Positions 9,146 to 17,836 of a stretch of DNA of 64,000 bases are shown piece by piece. This DNA is from Roseimicrobium sp. ORNL1 (GTDB lineage Bacteria > Verrucomicrobiota > Verrucomicrobiia > Verrucomicrobiales > Verrucomicrobiaceae). The notes beneath the pieces are model-generated. The model ran no database searches, had not been told where the DNA came from, and saw nothing but the letters and a program-made list of their open reading frames with translations. The stretch lies in assembly GCF_011044495.1 (NCBI RefSeq), contig NZ_CP049143.1, forward strand, positions 372,001 through 436,000, in the 5' to 3' direction. Positions within the stretch are counted from its first letter, which is position 1; every line of letters begins with the position of its first letter. The position numbers and the translations under genes are program-made.

Positions 9146-10183
9146 TTACTTGGTCGCTATCATGAACCCGCGATCCGCTGCGGTATCCAGATATGCACCC
9201 GGCTTGAACCCTGCCTCGCTGCACAGGTCCGCATACTCCTGCACGGAGTAGCATTTACCCTGCGTGGAGTGCATCAGCAGTGAGGAATACTCCGCCACCG
9301 GGAGAGGACCGGTCTTGTCGGCATTGATGAAGGCATCATGGATGATGAGCAATCCACCCGCAGGCAGCGCCTTGTAGGAGATGGCGAGAAGCTCCTTCAC
9401 CTCGGTGGTGCCCCAGTCGTGCAGCACGTTGGAGAAGAGGTGCACATCGCAATCGGCGGGCAGCGCATCCTTGAACATGTTCCCCGTAGCCACGGAGACG
9501 CGATCATGGAAGCCGCGCTCATCGATGCAGCGTTGGGCGATGCGATCCACCGGAGCCTGATCGAGCACGGTCGCTTGCAGATGCGGATGATGCGCGCAGA
9601 AGGAGCACGCGTAGATGCCGCTGCCACCACCGATATCCAGCAACCTCTTGCGCCCGGTGAGATCCACTTTCTTTGCCATCGCCTGCGCGAGGTAGATGCC
9701 GCGGCAGTCCATGGCTGCGGTGAAGCTGCGGGAGAACTCATCCGTCTCCATGGCCTTGTGCCAGTCCAGTGCTGCCTTGTCCCCGCCCCAGTTGGCGGGC
9801 TTGTCGGTCTTCAGCACCTGAAGGTAGTCCTTCACAATGGGCCTGTCCTTCAGGGACGCATAGTAGGGCTTCAGATTCCACGGCGAGTCACTCGTGAGGT
9901 GTTCCACCGCCGTGGGCGTGGCGTGATAAGTGCCCTCTCGATTCTCCACGAAGCCATTCGCCGCGCAGAGGGTGAGCAGCACATCCAGCGGGCGCTCCGT
10001 GAAGCCGAAGTGCGCAGCGATGCCATCTTTCGTGGACGGGTTCGCGTGCAGCCATGTGAAGAAGTCCAGATGCACCACCGCGGTGGTGATGAAGTCAGCG
10101 GCATACAGCCCGTCGCGATAGCGATAGGCGCGGATGGGATCCGTGGAGGGAACGGCGGTGAGGTCTAGCGGCATGCCTCGCAT
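9146..10183 (-). CDS. SAM-dependent O-methyltransferase (plant-type/acetylserotonin family)
   Basis: 345 residues if started at the ATG at 10183; the ATG at 10174 is an equally good alternative. A longer in-frame reading to 10456 overlaps recJ by over 200 bp and its N-terminus is low-complexity, so it is rejected. An N-terminal winged-helix dimerisation domain (about 15-95) is followed by the SAM motif LLDIGGGSGIYA and LDQAPV. The catalytic His lies in NVLHDWG, as in plant-type small-molecule O-methyltransferases. It follows recJ by 47 bp on the same strand. Acceptor unknown. Confidence 0.85.
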   Translation of the reverse strand: MRGMPLDLTAVPSTDPIRAYRYRDGLYAADFITTAVVHLDFFTWLHANPSTKDGIAAHFGFTERPLDVLLTLCAANGFVENREGTYHATPTAVEHLTSDSPWNLKPYYASLKDRPIVKDYLQVLKTDKPANWGGDKAALDWHKAMETDEFSRSFTAAMDCRGIYLAQAMAKKVDLTGRKRLLDIGGGSGIYACSFCAHHPHLQATVLDQAPVDRIAQRCIDERGFHDRVSVATGNMFKDALPADCDVHLFSNVLHDWGTTEVKELLAISYKALPAGGLLIIHDAFINADKTGPLPVAEYSSLLMHSTQGKCYSVQEYADLCSEAGFKPGAYLDTAADRGFMIATK

Positions 10184-10230
10184 GGAAGCGCGAAGTTGCC
10201 CGGAGGAAAGCGGGAAGTACGTGCCTGCCG

Positions 10231-11949
10231 CTATTCCGCCGTCCGCACCTCGCAAATCATGAGCTGCCAGGAGACCTGCCCGCGCCACGAGTGGCGCTGC
10301 ACCTTGATGGCCACATCCCAGGGAGAGGGAGGGGCGTCCTTCACTGGAGCATTGAACCACATCGCTGGCCGCACTTCCTTCCCCTGCCGCAGCATAAGCT
10401 TCCAGTGCTTCTCCTTCAGCACCTGGCCGGGGAGATTGGGCTCCACCCCGCGGCACAGAAAGACTGGCTCGGGATTGCCCATGCCAAAGGGTTCCATGCG
10501 AGCGTAGCCATCGAAGAAAGGCGGTGCCAGATCAGCGAGGCGAATCTCCGCATCGAGATGCAGACGCGGCGCCAGTTCATCTGCGCGAATTTGCGCGCGC
10601 ACACCTTCGATCATCGCCGAGCGGAAGGCGGCGAGATTCCCTTCTTGCAGGGCCACGCCCACGGCCATGGGGTGACCGCCACCCTTGTCCAGCAAATGAC
10701 GGCAGCTATCCAGCGCAGCCACGAGCGAGATGCCCGCCACGCTGCGTCCACTGCCCTTGCCCATGCCATTCTCATCAAAGGCCAGCATCAGGACAGGGCG
10801 ATGATATTCCCGCATGAGGCGGGAGGCGACAATACCTACCACACCCGGGTGCCAGCCGCGTGAGCCGAGCACGATGCACTCGCCCTGTGCGAGTGTCGGA
10901 TCAGAGGCGAGCATGGCTTGCGCCTCGCGCTGCACGGTGTTTTCCACTTCCTGCCGCTCACGATTGTGCAGATCCAGCAGGCTGGCGAATTCGTTCGCTT
11001 CCTGCGGATCCGTGCAGAGCAAGAGATCGAGCGCTGTCTGGGCGGTGTCGAGTCGTCCCGCTGCATTCAAGCGCGGGCCAAGGCGAAAGCCGATATGATG
11101 CGCCTGCACGAAGCCGTCCAGGCCGGTGATATCCTTCAGCGCTTTCAGTCCCACGCAGCGGGTCGCGCCCAGGACATCAAGTCCCTTGCGCACCAGAGCA
11201 CGATTTTCCTCCTTCAGTGGCACGAGGTCCGCCACGGTGCCCATGGCGACGAGATCCAGATGGTCCTTGAGGTCGAAATGCTCCAGCCGGCGCGTCTTCA
11301 GCAGCGCATGCGCCAGCTTGAAGACGAGGCCCACGGTGCACAGGTAGGTAAAGGGACCGCCCTCGCCCTGCAGTTTCGGATTCACCAGCGCCGCGCATTC
11401 GGGTAGTCGGGGGGTGGGCTCGTGATGATCCACGATGATGCACTCCACGCCCTGTGCCTTCAGCCAATCCGCCTCTGCAACCGACCCGGTGCCGCAGTCG
11501 AGCGCGATGAGCAGGTCCGGCTTGCCATGCCGCTCAAAGCAGCGCGCGAGGCCATCAAGGCTGAGCCCATAGCCCTCCTCCATGCGTAGTGGGAGGAAGG
11601 CACGCGGATCCAAGCCATAGGCTCGCAGCGTGTGCGTGAGCAGGGTGATGGAGGTCACACCATCCACATCGTAGTCGCCGTAGAGCACCACGCTTTCCTT
11701 TTTGTCCACCGCCTGGAAAATGCGCTCCACTGCAGCCTGCATATTCGGCAGTACAAAGGGATCGCCCAGGTCGGAGAGGCGCGGGTTGAGGAAGGTCCGC
11801 GCTAGTGCCTCCACTTCATGACCACGCAGGGCCAGCAGGTGCAGCAGCAGGGGATTTAGCTCTCTTCCCAGCGGCCCTTGGGCAAGCGCCTGCACGACGG
11901 CGGCGTCTGGAGATTGCAATGACCAAAGGGGGGCAGGGGCAGATGACAT
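10231..11949 (-). CDS. recJ: Single-stranded-DNA-specific 5'-3' exonuclease RecJ
   Basis: 572 residues, the usual bacterial length. DHH-superfamily motifs are in order: GDYDVDG (residues 91-97), ALDCGTG (about 149-155), VDHHEP (173-178), then the DHHA1 motifs GWHPGVVGIVASR, GSGRS and GGGHPMAVG. A C-terminal OB-fold follows. The enzyme degrades single-stranded DNA 5' to 3' in recombination, mismatch and base-excision repair. It is divergent from hemL across 216 bp. Confidence 0.97.
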   Translation of the reverse strand: MSSAPAPLWSLQSPDAAVVQALAQGPLGRELNPLLLHLLALRGHEVEALARTFLNPRLSDLGDPFVLPNMQAAVERIFQAVDKKESVVLYGDYDVDGVTSITLLTHTLRAYGLDPRAFLPLRMEEGYGLSLDGLARCFERHGKPDLLIALDCGTGSVAEADWLKAQGVECIIVDHHEPTPRLPECAALVNPKLQGEGGPFTYLCTVGLVFKLAHALLKTRRLEHFDLKDHLDLVAMGTVADLVPLKEENRALVRKGLDVLGATRCVGLKALKDITGLDGFVQAHHIGFRLGPRLNAAGRLDTAQTALDLLLCTDPQEANEFASLLDLHNRERQEVENTVQREAQAMLASDPTLAQGECIVLGSRGWHPGVVGIVASRLMREYHRPVLMLAFDENGMGKGSGRSVAGISLVAALDSCRHLLDKGGGHPMAVGVALQEGNLAAFRSAMIEGVRAQIRADELAPRLHLDAEIRLADLAPPFFDGYARMEPFGMGNPEPVFLCRGVEPNLPGQVLKEKHWKLMLRQGKEVRPAMWFNAPVKDAPPSPWDVAIKVQRHSWRGQVSWQLMICEVRTAE

Positions 11950-11997
11950 CTAAAGGGACGTGACAGCGTGAAACTCAATTTGCACGGATGCTAGCGG

Positions 11998-12020
11998 ACC
12001 CATGGGCGTCGTCCATGGGT
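11998..12020. promoter_or_regulatory. Hairpin in the recJ-hemL divergent intergenic region
   Basis: A perfect 8-bp inverted repeat, ACCCATGG and CCATGGGT, flanks a 7-nt loop GCGTCGT and is followed on the plus strand by TTTTGTCT. It looks like a short intrinsic terminator reading towards hemL, but the genes diverge, so no transcript needs ending here. A leader attenuator for hemL or a protein-binding dyad are alternatives. The rest of the 216-bp gap holds nothing else recognisable. Confidence 0.35.
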
Positions 12021-12165
12021 TTTGTCTCGGAGGGATGCGATTGTGATATTTTGACGACGATGGAGGAAATGTGGCCCTGCCTGCCGAGGTGTGGACGTCG
12101 TTTGAGGCGCTGAGTCTGCTGATGCCTCCACTTGTAGCCCGCCGACTTGTCGCTAATCATGAGGC

Positions 12166-13452
12166 ATGTCCAACGGCCCGCTTTCCACCAGCCTCTTCGC
12201 CCTCGCCAAGAAATACATCCCCGGCGGGGTGAACTCCCCCGTACGCGCGTTCCGCAACGTCGGCGGCGAGCCGTTCTTCGTGCGCCGCGCCAAGGGCTGC
12301 CGCATCTGGGACGTGGATGGCAAGGAGCTCATCGACTACGTGGGCACTTGGGGCCCGGCCATTCTGGGCCATGCACCGCTGCCGGTCATTGAAGCCATCC
12401 ACAACGCGGCTAAGGACGGTGTGAGCTTCGGCATTCCCAATCCCTACGAAGTGGAGATGGCCAAGCTCATCTGCGAGTGGGTGCCCAGCGTGGAGAAGGT
12501 GCGCATGGTGAACAGCGGCACGGAGGCCACCATGAGTTGCATCCGCCTCGCACGTGGCTTCACCGGGCGCGACCGCATTGTAAAGTTCGACGGTTGCTAT
12601 CACGGTCATTCTGATGGCTTGCTTGTCGCCGCAGGCAGTGGCGCTCTCACGCATGGCCGCCCGGACAGCGCCGGTGTGCCTGCCGCTTATGCCGACCTCA
12701 CCACCGTGCTGCCGTACAATGATGTGGCCGCGCTGGAAGAGTGCTTCGATAAGATGGGCCACGAAATCGCCGGCGTCATCGTGGAGAGCTATCCTGCCAA
12801 TGCCGGTCTCATCCTGCCGCAGCCCGGCTACCTGGCGAAGCTACGCGAGATCACGCAGAAGCACGGCGCTGTGCTCATCTTCGATGAAGTGATGACCGGC
12901 TTCCGCGTTGCCAAGGGCGGCGTGCAGGAACTCGAGAACTACTCACCGGACCTCACCGCCATGGGCAAGGTCATCGGCGGCGGCATGCCCGTGGGTGCCT
13001 TCGGTGGTCGTGCGGACATCATGGACATGCTCGCTCCGGAAGGTCCCGTGTATCAGGCCGGAACCCTGAGTGGCAATCCCGTGGCCATGGCTGCCGGTCT
13101 CGCCCAGCTCCGCGAAATGGAAAAGCAGCAGGGCTGGAAGCGACTCGATGAACTCGGTGCCATCATGGAGGAAGCCGTGCTCGACACGCTGAAGCAGACG
13201 GGCCGCAACTACCAGTGGTACCGCGTCGGCAGCATGTTCTGCCTCTTCTTCACCGAGACCCCCGTCCGCAACCTCACCGACGCCAAGACGAGCGACCTCG
13301 CCTCCTTCCGCAAGTTCTTCCACTACTGCCTCGACAAGGGCGTGTACTTCGCGCCTTCCCAGTTCGAGACCGGTTTCATCAGCACCGCGCATGCGCCGGA
13401 AGATCTGGCGCGCACGGCGGAGGTGGTGAGGGAGGCGTTGTTGGCGCTGTAG
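12166..13452 (+). CDS. hemL: Glutamate-1-semialdehyde 2,1-aminomutase
   Basis: 428 residues, typical for the enzyme. A class III PLP enzyme with the hallmark N-terminal [11 protein letters not shown], the PLP pocket [25 protein letters not shown], and the PLP lysine K268 in [33 protein letters not shown] is diagnostic of the aminomutase as opposed to ordinary class III aminotransferases. It converts glutamate-1-semialdehyde to 5-aminolevulinate, the C5 route to haem. Divergent from recJ. Confidence 0.97.
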   Translation: MSNGPLSTSLFALAKKYIPGGVNSPVRAFRNVGGEPFFVRRAKGCRIWDVDGKELIDYVGTWGPAILGHAPLPVIEAIHNAAKDGVSFGIPNPYEVEMAKLICEWVPSVEKVRMVNSGTEATMSCIRLARGFTGRDRIVKFDGCYHGHSDGLLVAAGSGALTHGRPDSAGVPAAYADLTTVLPYNDVAALEECFDKMGHEIAGVIVESYPANAGLILPQPGYLAKLREITQKHGAVLIFDEVMTGFRVAKGGVQELENYSPDLTAMGKVIGGGMPVGAFGGRADIMDMLAPEGPVYQAGTLSGNPVAMAAGLAQLREMEKQQGWKRLDELGAIMEEAVLDTLKQTGRNYQWYRVGSMFCLFFTETPVRNLTDAKTSDLASFRKFFHYCLDKGVYFAPSQFETGFISTAHAPEDLARTAEVVREALLAL

Positions 13453-13490
13453 GAGACTGGACGTCCCCAAGCACGTAGCGATTCCGCGAA

Positions 13491-14735
13491 ATGGTCTGGA
13501 TGATATTCACCGGCTTGGTGGCGGCACTTGCTGTCGTGACGTGGTACCGCCTTCCTGTCGGCACGGTTTTTGGAAGAACAGTGAGGCTGCGCGAACTTCT
13601 GAATGCCAATACTAGGCTGCAACTTCGCATGGGAGACGCGAACCGGCGGCTGGCTCCCATCAAAGCGCTGCCAGCCAAGCAGCGTTTGGACGCGCTCCTC
13701 AGACTCGAAGAGAGCCACGGTAACGTATTTTTGACGGGCGACACAATCCGCATGGAAATAGTCGCTACAGGCATCAGCGAAGCAGTGCCCCATATCAAAG
13801 CTCTCCTATCCCTGCCTATGGAGGGGCGTCGCGCTATTTGTAGTGGCGTGACGATGGCGCTGGAACGCCTGGCTGCTGAGGAGGACTACAGGGTGAAGGT
13901 ATTCGCGTTGCTTGTTCCATATCTGGACTACAAAGGAGAATACTCTCATTCTCCCGTGGCAGTGGAGCAGCTTCCGGAATTGCTGTTGCGATTGGACGTT
14001 CAGTGGGCGGACCGAGTGCTGCGCATGCCTGAGTATCTGAGTCCTGATTTCGAACATTTCATCAATGTGCTTGAGGCCCTCAATGATCATCGTAGAACGG
14101 TGGACAAGGACAAGCTGGAGCAATGGCTCCGCGAATTAGACTCGGATAACTTCGGGTATGGAGAGGGAAGAACATACATCGAACTCGCCAGAGCAATGTC
14201 TGTTCACGACTGCGACGTAGCGGACGAGACTCTTGGCAGAATGGTAGCTCAAGGTGTTGAGGTTTCCGTCCTGGCAGCTGAAAACTTGCTAAGCTTGCGC
14301 AATCTTCCCCATCCGCGATTTACTTTGAGCGATCGTGTCGACAAGTCAGGCCTTGAGAGCTTAAGCCACGAGGAGCGAACCGTCTGGCTGGTGGATCGCT
14401 ATAACTATGCCATGAGCGTGGGGGTGACAACCCAACTGGATGATGACGACTTCGTTCCCTTGATATCCTCCATCATTACGGCCCTCAGGGAAGTCGACGC
14501 ACCCAAAGCTGCCATACGGCTCACGCGTCTGGCTGAACTCTACTGGCCGGAAGGACCAAGTCCAGGTCGTGACCCCGTTAGCCGCCTCATCGAGGCTCAC
14601 GGTGATGACTGGCATGAACTCGTCGATGCCATTGTAGAAGAACATCAGCCCCTTGAAGACACCAGTTTGTTGGCGCTGACTTACGAGCTGAAGCACGCAG
14701 ATTGTTTCCAGAAAAAGTCAGCAATTCCTGACTGA
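13491..14735 (+). CDS. Uncharacterised, mostly helical protein with an N-terminal hydrophobic segment
   Basis: 414 residues, not recognised. Residues 2-18 (VWMIFTGLVAALAVVTW) form a hydrophobic stretch that could be a membrane anchor. The rest is amphipathic, leucine-rich and acidic, with a helical-repeat look (for example QLPELLLRLDVQWADRVL and SLLALTYELKHADCF), but no repeat period or catalytic motif stands out. By eye its codon use is less G+C-rich than that of hemL just upstream (38 bp away), so recent acquisition or relaxed expression is possible. Convergent with the PPC-domain gene. No function proposed. Confidence 0.7.
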   Translation: MVWMIFTGLVAALAVVTWYRLPVGTVFGRTVRLRELLNANTRLQLRMGDANRRLAPIKALPAKQRLDALLRLEESHGNVFLTGDTIRMEIVATGISEAVPHIKALLSLPMEGRRAICSGVTMALERLAAEEDYRVKVFALLVPYLDYKGEYSHSPVAVEQLPELLLRLDVQWADRVLRMPEYLSPDFEHFINVLEALNDHRRTVDKDKLEQWLRELDSDNFGYGEGRTYIELARAMSVHDCDVADETLGRMVAQGVEVSVLAAENLLSLRNLPHPRFTLSDRVDKSGLESLSHEERTVWLVDRYNYAMSVGVTTQLDDDDFVPLISSIITALREVDAPKAAIRLTRLAELYWPEGPSPGRDPVSRLIEAHGDDWHELVDAIVEEHQPLEDTSLLALTYELKHADCFQKKSAIPD

Positions 14736-14773
14736 CTTTTGGTGCTTATCAATGGCGCTGTATCGCAGACACC

Positions 14774-16453
14774 CTACTGCCCCGCCTTCACCGTAAGCCA
14801 GATCGTCGGCCCTGAATCTCGCAGTGACGTCCCACGAAGGGCCTCACCACGCAGCGGCCCTTCCACACGCTGAAACTTCGGCGGGTCAGACTTGTCCCAG
14901 ATCGTCACGTTGATGGGTTGATTGGCGGCAGCGGCATTGGCCGCCGCTTGAATTTTCAGTTCCACCTCTCCGCCCTTCTCCGGCACAGGTGTTTCCGGGC
15001 AGAAGACGCCGATGGGCAGATTGCCCAGGCGCACGGCGAGTGGGCCTTTGAAGCCATTGCGGAACTTGAAGGTCGCCTTGAGGCTCACGGTCTTGCCTGC
15101 GGTGAGGACAAGGGGCTTCGCATCCGCCAGCGCCACAGTGTAGTCAGGTTGCGGGGTGGCAAGCTCCAGCACATAAGACGCATCCTCGCTGCCCTTGTGG
15201 AAGAGATCGGATACGATGACCTGATACACCCCATCCACCGCGGCGGTCCATTGCGCCTGGGGATCGGCGGAAGCGCCCGCATCATCCACGGTCGAGGTAA
15301 TCTTGCCATCGGGCGCTTCGATTTTGATCAAGGAGTCGAGTGGTAGACCCAGTTCCTTGGACCACACGCGCGCTTCCATGCGATCGCCCTTCTTCAAGGT
15401 GATGGCATAACGGTCCACATCCTCCTTGCCCGAGATCCGGCCACCCACACATCCGACTTCTACGGGTGTCGCCTGTTCCTTCGTGTCATTTGGTTCCTTC
15501 TCGGTGGTGGGAGCCTTGTCACAGAGCACCACCTGGAGTGGCACGAGGGTATTGGGCAGGGACACTTGGGCGATCCCGTCTTCGATGCTGCGGAGTTGCG
15601 CGCTCTCGACGGTCGTCTTCAGCTTGCTCTGGTCGAGATTGTGTCCGTATAGCGTTAACTCGGTCTTACCAGTCTTCATCACCGCAGCGGGGAAGAGCTG
15701 CGTCACCACCGGACCGCTGCTGAGATGCAGGCGATACACAATGGTCGGTCCGCCGAAGAAGCGTTCATCCGCCGTGGGAGGATGCGCGAAGCCGGCGATC
15801 TGCACCGTGTAGCGGCCATCTTTGGGGGCCTTGAAGACAATGTCCGGATCCAGATTGCGCCCGTCACTCGCGGTGAGCACGCGTTCGCCGGCTTCATTCA
15901 CCACGTGCGCGATCACATCGACACCGGAGCCGAGGCTGTAGGCCTCCACCATGCCGACGAGCGTCTGGCCTTCGCGGAGTTTGAGGGAGTAACCATCAAC
16001 ATCGCCGCTCTTGTCGAGCTTGCCATTGATGCACACCGGCATCTGCTGCAGCACCTGCGGCTTCTCCCAAGCGTCGTTTGGTTCGGCCTCTGTGATCTCC
16101 GGCAGCGTGCCGATGCTGAACCAGCGTGGCTCCGAAGCACCTTCCGCATTCACGGCATGAATCAGGTAGAGCCCCGGCTTTGCCTCTTTGCTAAGGGTGG
16201 CGTTCCACTCCCGTTTCTTGCCCGAGGGCGTGAGAGTCAGTCCGGGAGTCTCTGTCCAGAGCGTGACCTTGTCATCCAGCTTGCCAATGGCGGCCATGGT
16301 GAAGGTTGAACCCACCTGGCCCCCAGCGGGGAACAGGGCCTGAAGGACAGGGATTTCTGCTCGCAACGAAGCGCCAGCCGAGAGAGCCAGCGCTCCAAGT
16401 CCCAACAAGCAACGATGCACCACACGCACTCCCACGCAGATACTCACACTCAC
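14774..16453 (-). CDS. Exported protein with two PPC (bacterial pre-peptidase C-terminal) domains
   Basis: 559 residues from a GTG start that overlaps the DUF1501 stop codon (GTGA), indicating translational coupling. Signal peptide about 1-32. Residues about 155-225 (GDVDGYSLKLREGQTL...DGRYTVQIAG) and 345-430 (EDVDRYAITLKKGD...DGVYQVIVSD) are two PPC-type beta-sandwiches, which in PVC genomes are often attached to peptidases or cell-surface proteins. No catalytic domain is visible. It is the last gene of the five-gene operon starting at 22811, where it probably acts as an extracytoplasmic binding partner of the DUF1501 and DUF1549/1553 proteins. Confidence 0.82.
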   Translation of the reverse strand: MSVSICVGVRVVHRCLLGLGALALSAGASLRAEIPVLQALFPAGGQVGSTFTMAAIGKLDDKVTLWTETPGLTLTPSGKKREWNATLSKEAKPGLYLIHAVNAEGASEPRWFSIGTLPEITEAEPNDAWEKPQVLQQMPVCINGKLDKSGDVDGYSLKLREGQTLVGMVEAYSLGSGVDVIAHVVNEAGERVLTASDGRNLDPDIVFKAPKDGRYTVQIAGFAHPPTADERFFGGPTIVYRLHLSSGPVVTQLFPAAVMKTGKTELTLYGHNLDQSKLKTTVESAQLRSIEDGIAQVSLPNTLVPLQVVLCDKAPTTEKEPNDTKEQATPVEVGCVGGRISGKEDVDRYAITLKKGDRMEARVWSKELGLPLDSLIKIEAPDGKITSTVDDAGASADPQAQWTAAVDGVYQVIVSDLFHKGSEDASYVLELATPQPDYTVALADAKPLVLTAGKTVSLKATFKFRNGFKGPLAVRLGNLPIGVFCPETPVPEKGGEVELKIQAAANAAAANQPINVTIWDKSDPPKFQRVEGPLRGEALRGTSLRDSGPTIWLTVKAGQ

Positions 16454-17787
16454 GCAAAGAGCTCCTTGATCGGCTTGCCGCCATTCACGAGGTGCACCGG
16501 ACGCCCCGTGCTGGTGTGCAGCATCTGGTGCGGATCGATGCCCAGCTTCGTGTAGAGCGAAACGGCGAAGTCCTCGGGCGAGTAGATGTTCTCGGAGGCG
16601 TAGTACCCTTTCGGATCCGTGGCACCGATGATCTGTCCGCCGGGGATTCCCGCACCTGCCATGAGCACGCTCATCGCTCCTGGCCAGTGATCCCGTCCGG
16701 CATCCTTGTTCACCTTTGGCGTGCGACCGAATTCACCAAGGCAAATCACCAGCGTGCTGTCCAGCATGCCGCGTTGATCGAGGTCCGTGATGAGTCCACT
16801 CAATCCGCGATCCAGCCTGTCCGCGTAGCTGTCCTTATAGCCTTTGAAGAGGGCACGGTGATGGTCCCAGCCGCCCCAGTAGGCCACGGTGAAGGAAACT
16901 CCCACCTCTGCCAGACGGCGCGCGAGAAGCAGGCGCTGGCCAAACTCATTCTTCCCGTAGAGCTCGCGGGTTTTCTCCGGCTCCTTGCTCAAGTCAAAAG
17001 CCGCCTGCGCCGTGGGCGAAGTCACGAGTTCCATGCCCTGCTGGTAGAACTGGTCAAAGCCCACCGTTGGGTCCTCGGCGACCTGCTCATGGATGCGCTG
17101 CATGCGATCCAGCGAGGCGCGCAGGTCATTGCGATTCATCGCGCGGCCTTCGCTGATGCCTTCGGGAATGGCCACGTCGCGCACGCGGAAGGACTTGTCG
17201 CTCGGGTCGCCGCCAATCACGAAGGGCGCATGCTGCGCACCGAGGAAGTTCGGACCACCCGAGCGCGAGACGCTGGGCAGGCTCATGTACGAGGGCAATC
17301 CACCGCGCACGCCACGCTCATAGGAGACCATCGACCCGAAGGAGGGATGGAAACTCACAAACGCCCCGCAACCCACGGGCACCGGGGTGGGGGAGCCCGT
17401 CATCAGGTAGTGATTGCCACCACCGTGATTCGGATCTTTGTGGCAGATGGAGCGGACGACGGAGAATTTGTTGAAGGTCTTCGCCAGCAGCGGGACGCTC
17501 TCGCTGAAGTGCACCCCGGGCACACAGGTGGGGATGGACTTGAAGTCCCCGCGGATGTCCTGCGGTGCGTCCGGCTTCGGGTCGAAGGTCTCGTAATGCG
17601 AGGGACCACCGTCCAGCCACACGAGGATGCAATTGATCTGGTCCGGGCTCGCCTTGCCCCGTGCCTGTGCCGCCTGGGCTCTGAGCGCCAGCACATCCGT
17701 GAAGGCAAGGCCACCCAACGCGCCGAAGCCGACCTGCAGGAAGTCGCGGCGGCCGAAGCCATTGCAGTTGGTGTTGAAGGGACTCAT
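16450..17787 (-). CDS. DUF1501 protein, Tat-exported
   Basis: 445 residues from the ATG at 17787, chosen because a twin-arginine signal GFGRRDFLQVGFGALGG follows within 30 residues; the in-frame start at 17898 lies inside the upstream gene. DUF1501 hallmarks: WLDGGPSHYETFDPKPDAP near the N-terminus and LGEFGRTPKVN followed by GRDHWPGAMSVLMAGAGIPGG near the C-terminus. The fold is alkaline-phosphatase/sulfatase-like, but biochemical activity is unknown. DUF1501 genes nearly always follow a DUF1549/DUF1553 gene in Planctomycetes and Verrucomicrobia, as here (49-bp gap), and the pair is thought to act together outside the cytoplasm, perhaps in polysaccharide breakdown. Confidence 0.94.
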   Translation of the reverse strand: MSPFNTNCNGFGRRDFLQVGFGALGGLAFTDVLALRAQAAQARGKASPDQINCILVWLDGGPSHYETFDPKPDAPQDIRGDFKSIPTCVPGVHFSESVPLLAKTFNKFSVVRSICHKDPNHGGGNHYLMTGSPTPVPVGCGAFVSFHPSFGSMVSYERGVRGGLPSYMSLPSVSRSGGPNFLGAQHAPFVIGGDPSDKSFRVRDVAIPEGISEGRAMNRNDLRASLDRMQRIHEQVAEDPTVGFDQFYQQGMELVTSPTAQAAFDLSKEPEKTRELYGKNEFGQRLLLARRLAEVGVSFTVAYWGGWDHHRALFKGYKDSYADRLDRGLSGLITDLDQRGMLDSTLVICLGEFGRTPKVNKDAGRDHWPGAMSVLMAGAGIPGGQIIGATDPKGYYASENIYSPEDFAVSLYTKLGIDPHQMLHTSTGRPVHLVNGGKPIKELFA

Positions 17788-17836
17788 GAGGGGGCTGGAG
17801 GCAGGTAGGAATACGGCCCGGCGAGCGGGCTTCTTT

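Noticed and set aside
16306-17808. 500-codon plus-strand frame opposite DUF1501
   Set aside because: Antisense to a gene with strong family motifs, and without domain signatures.
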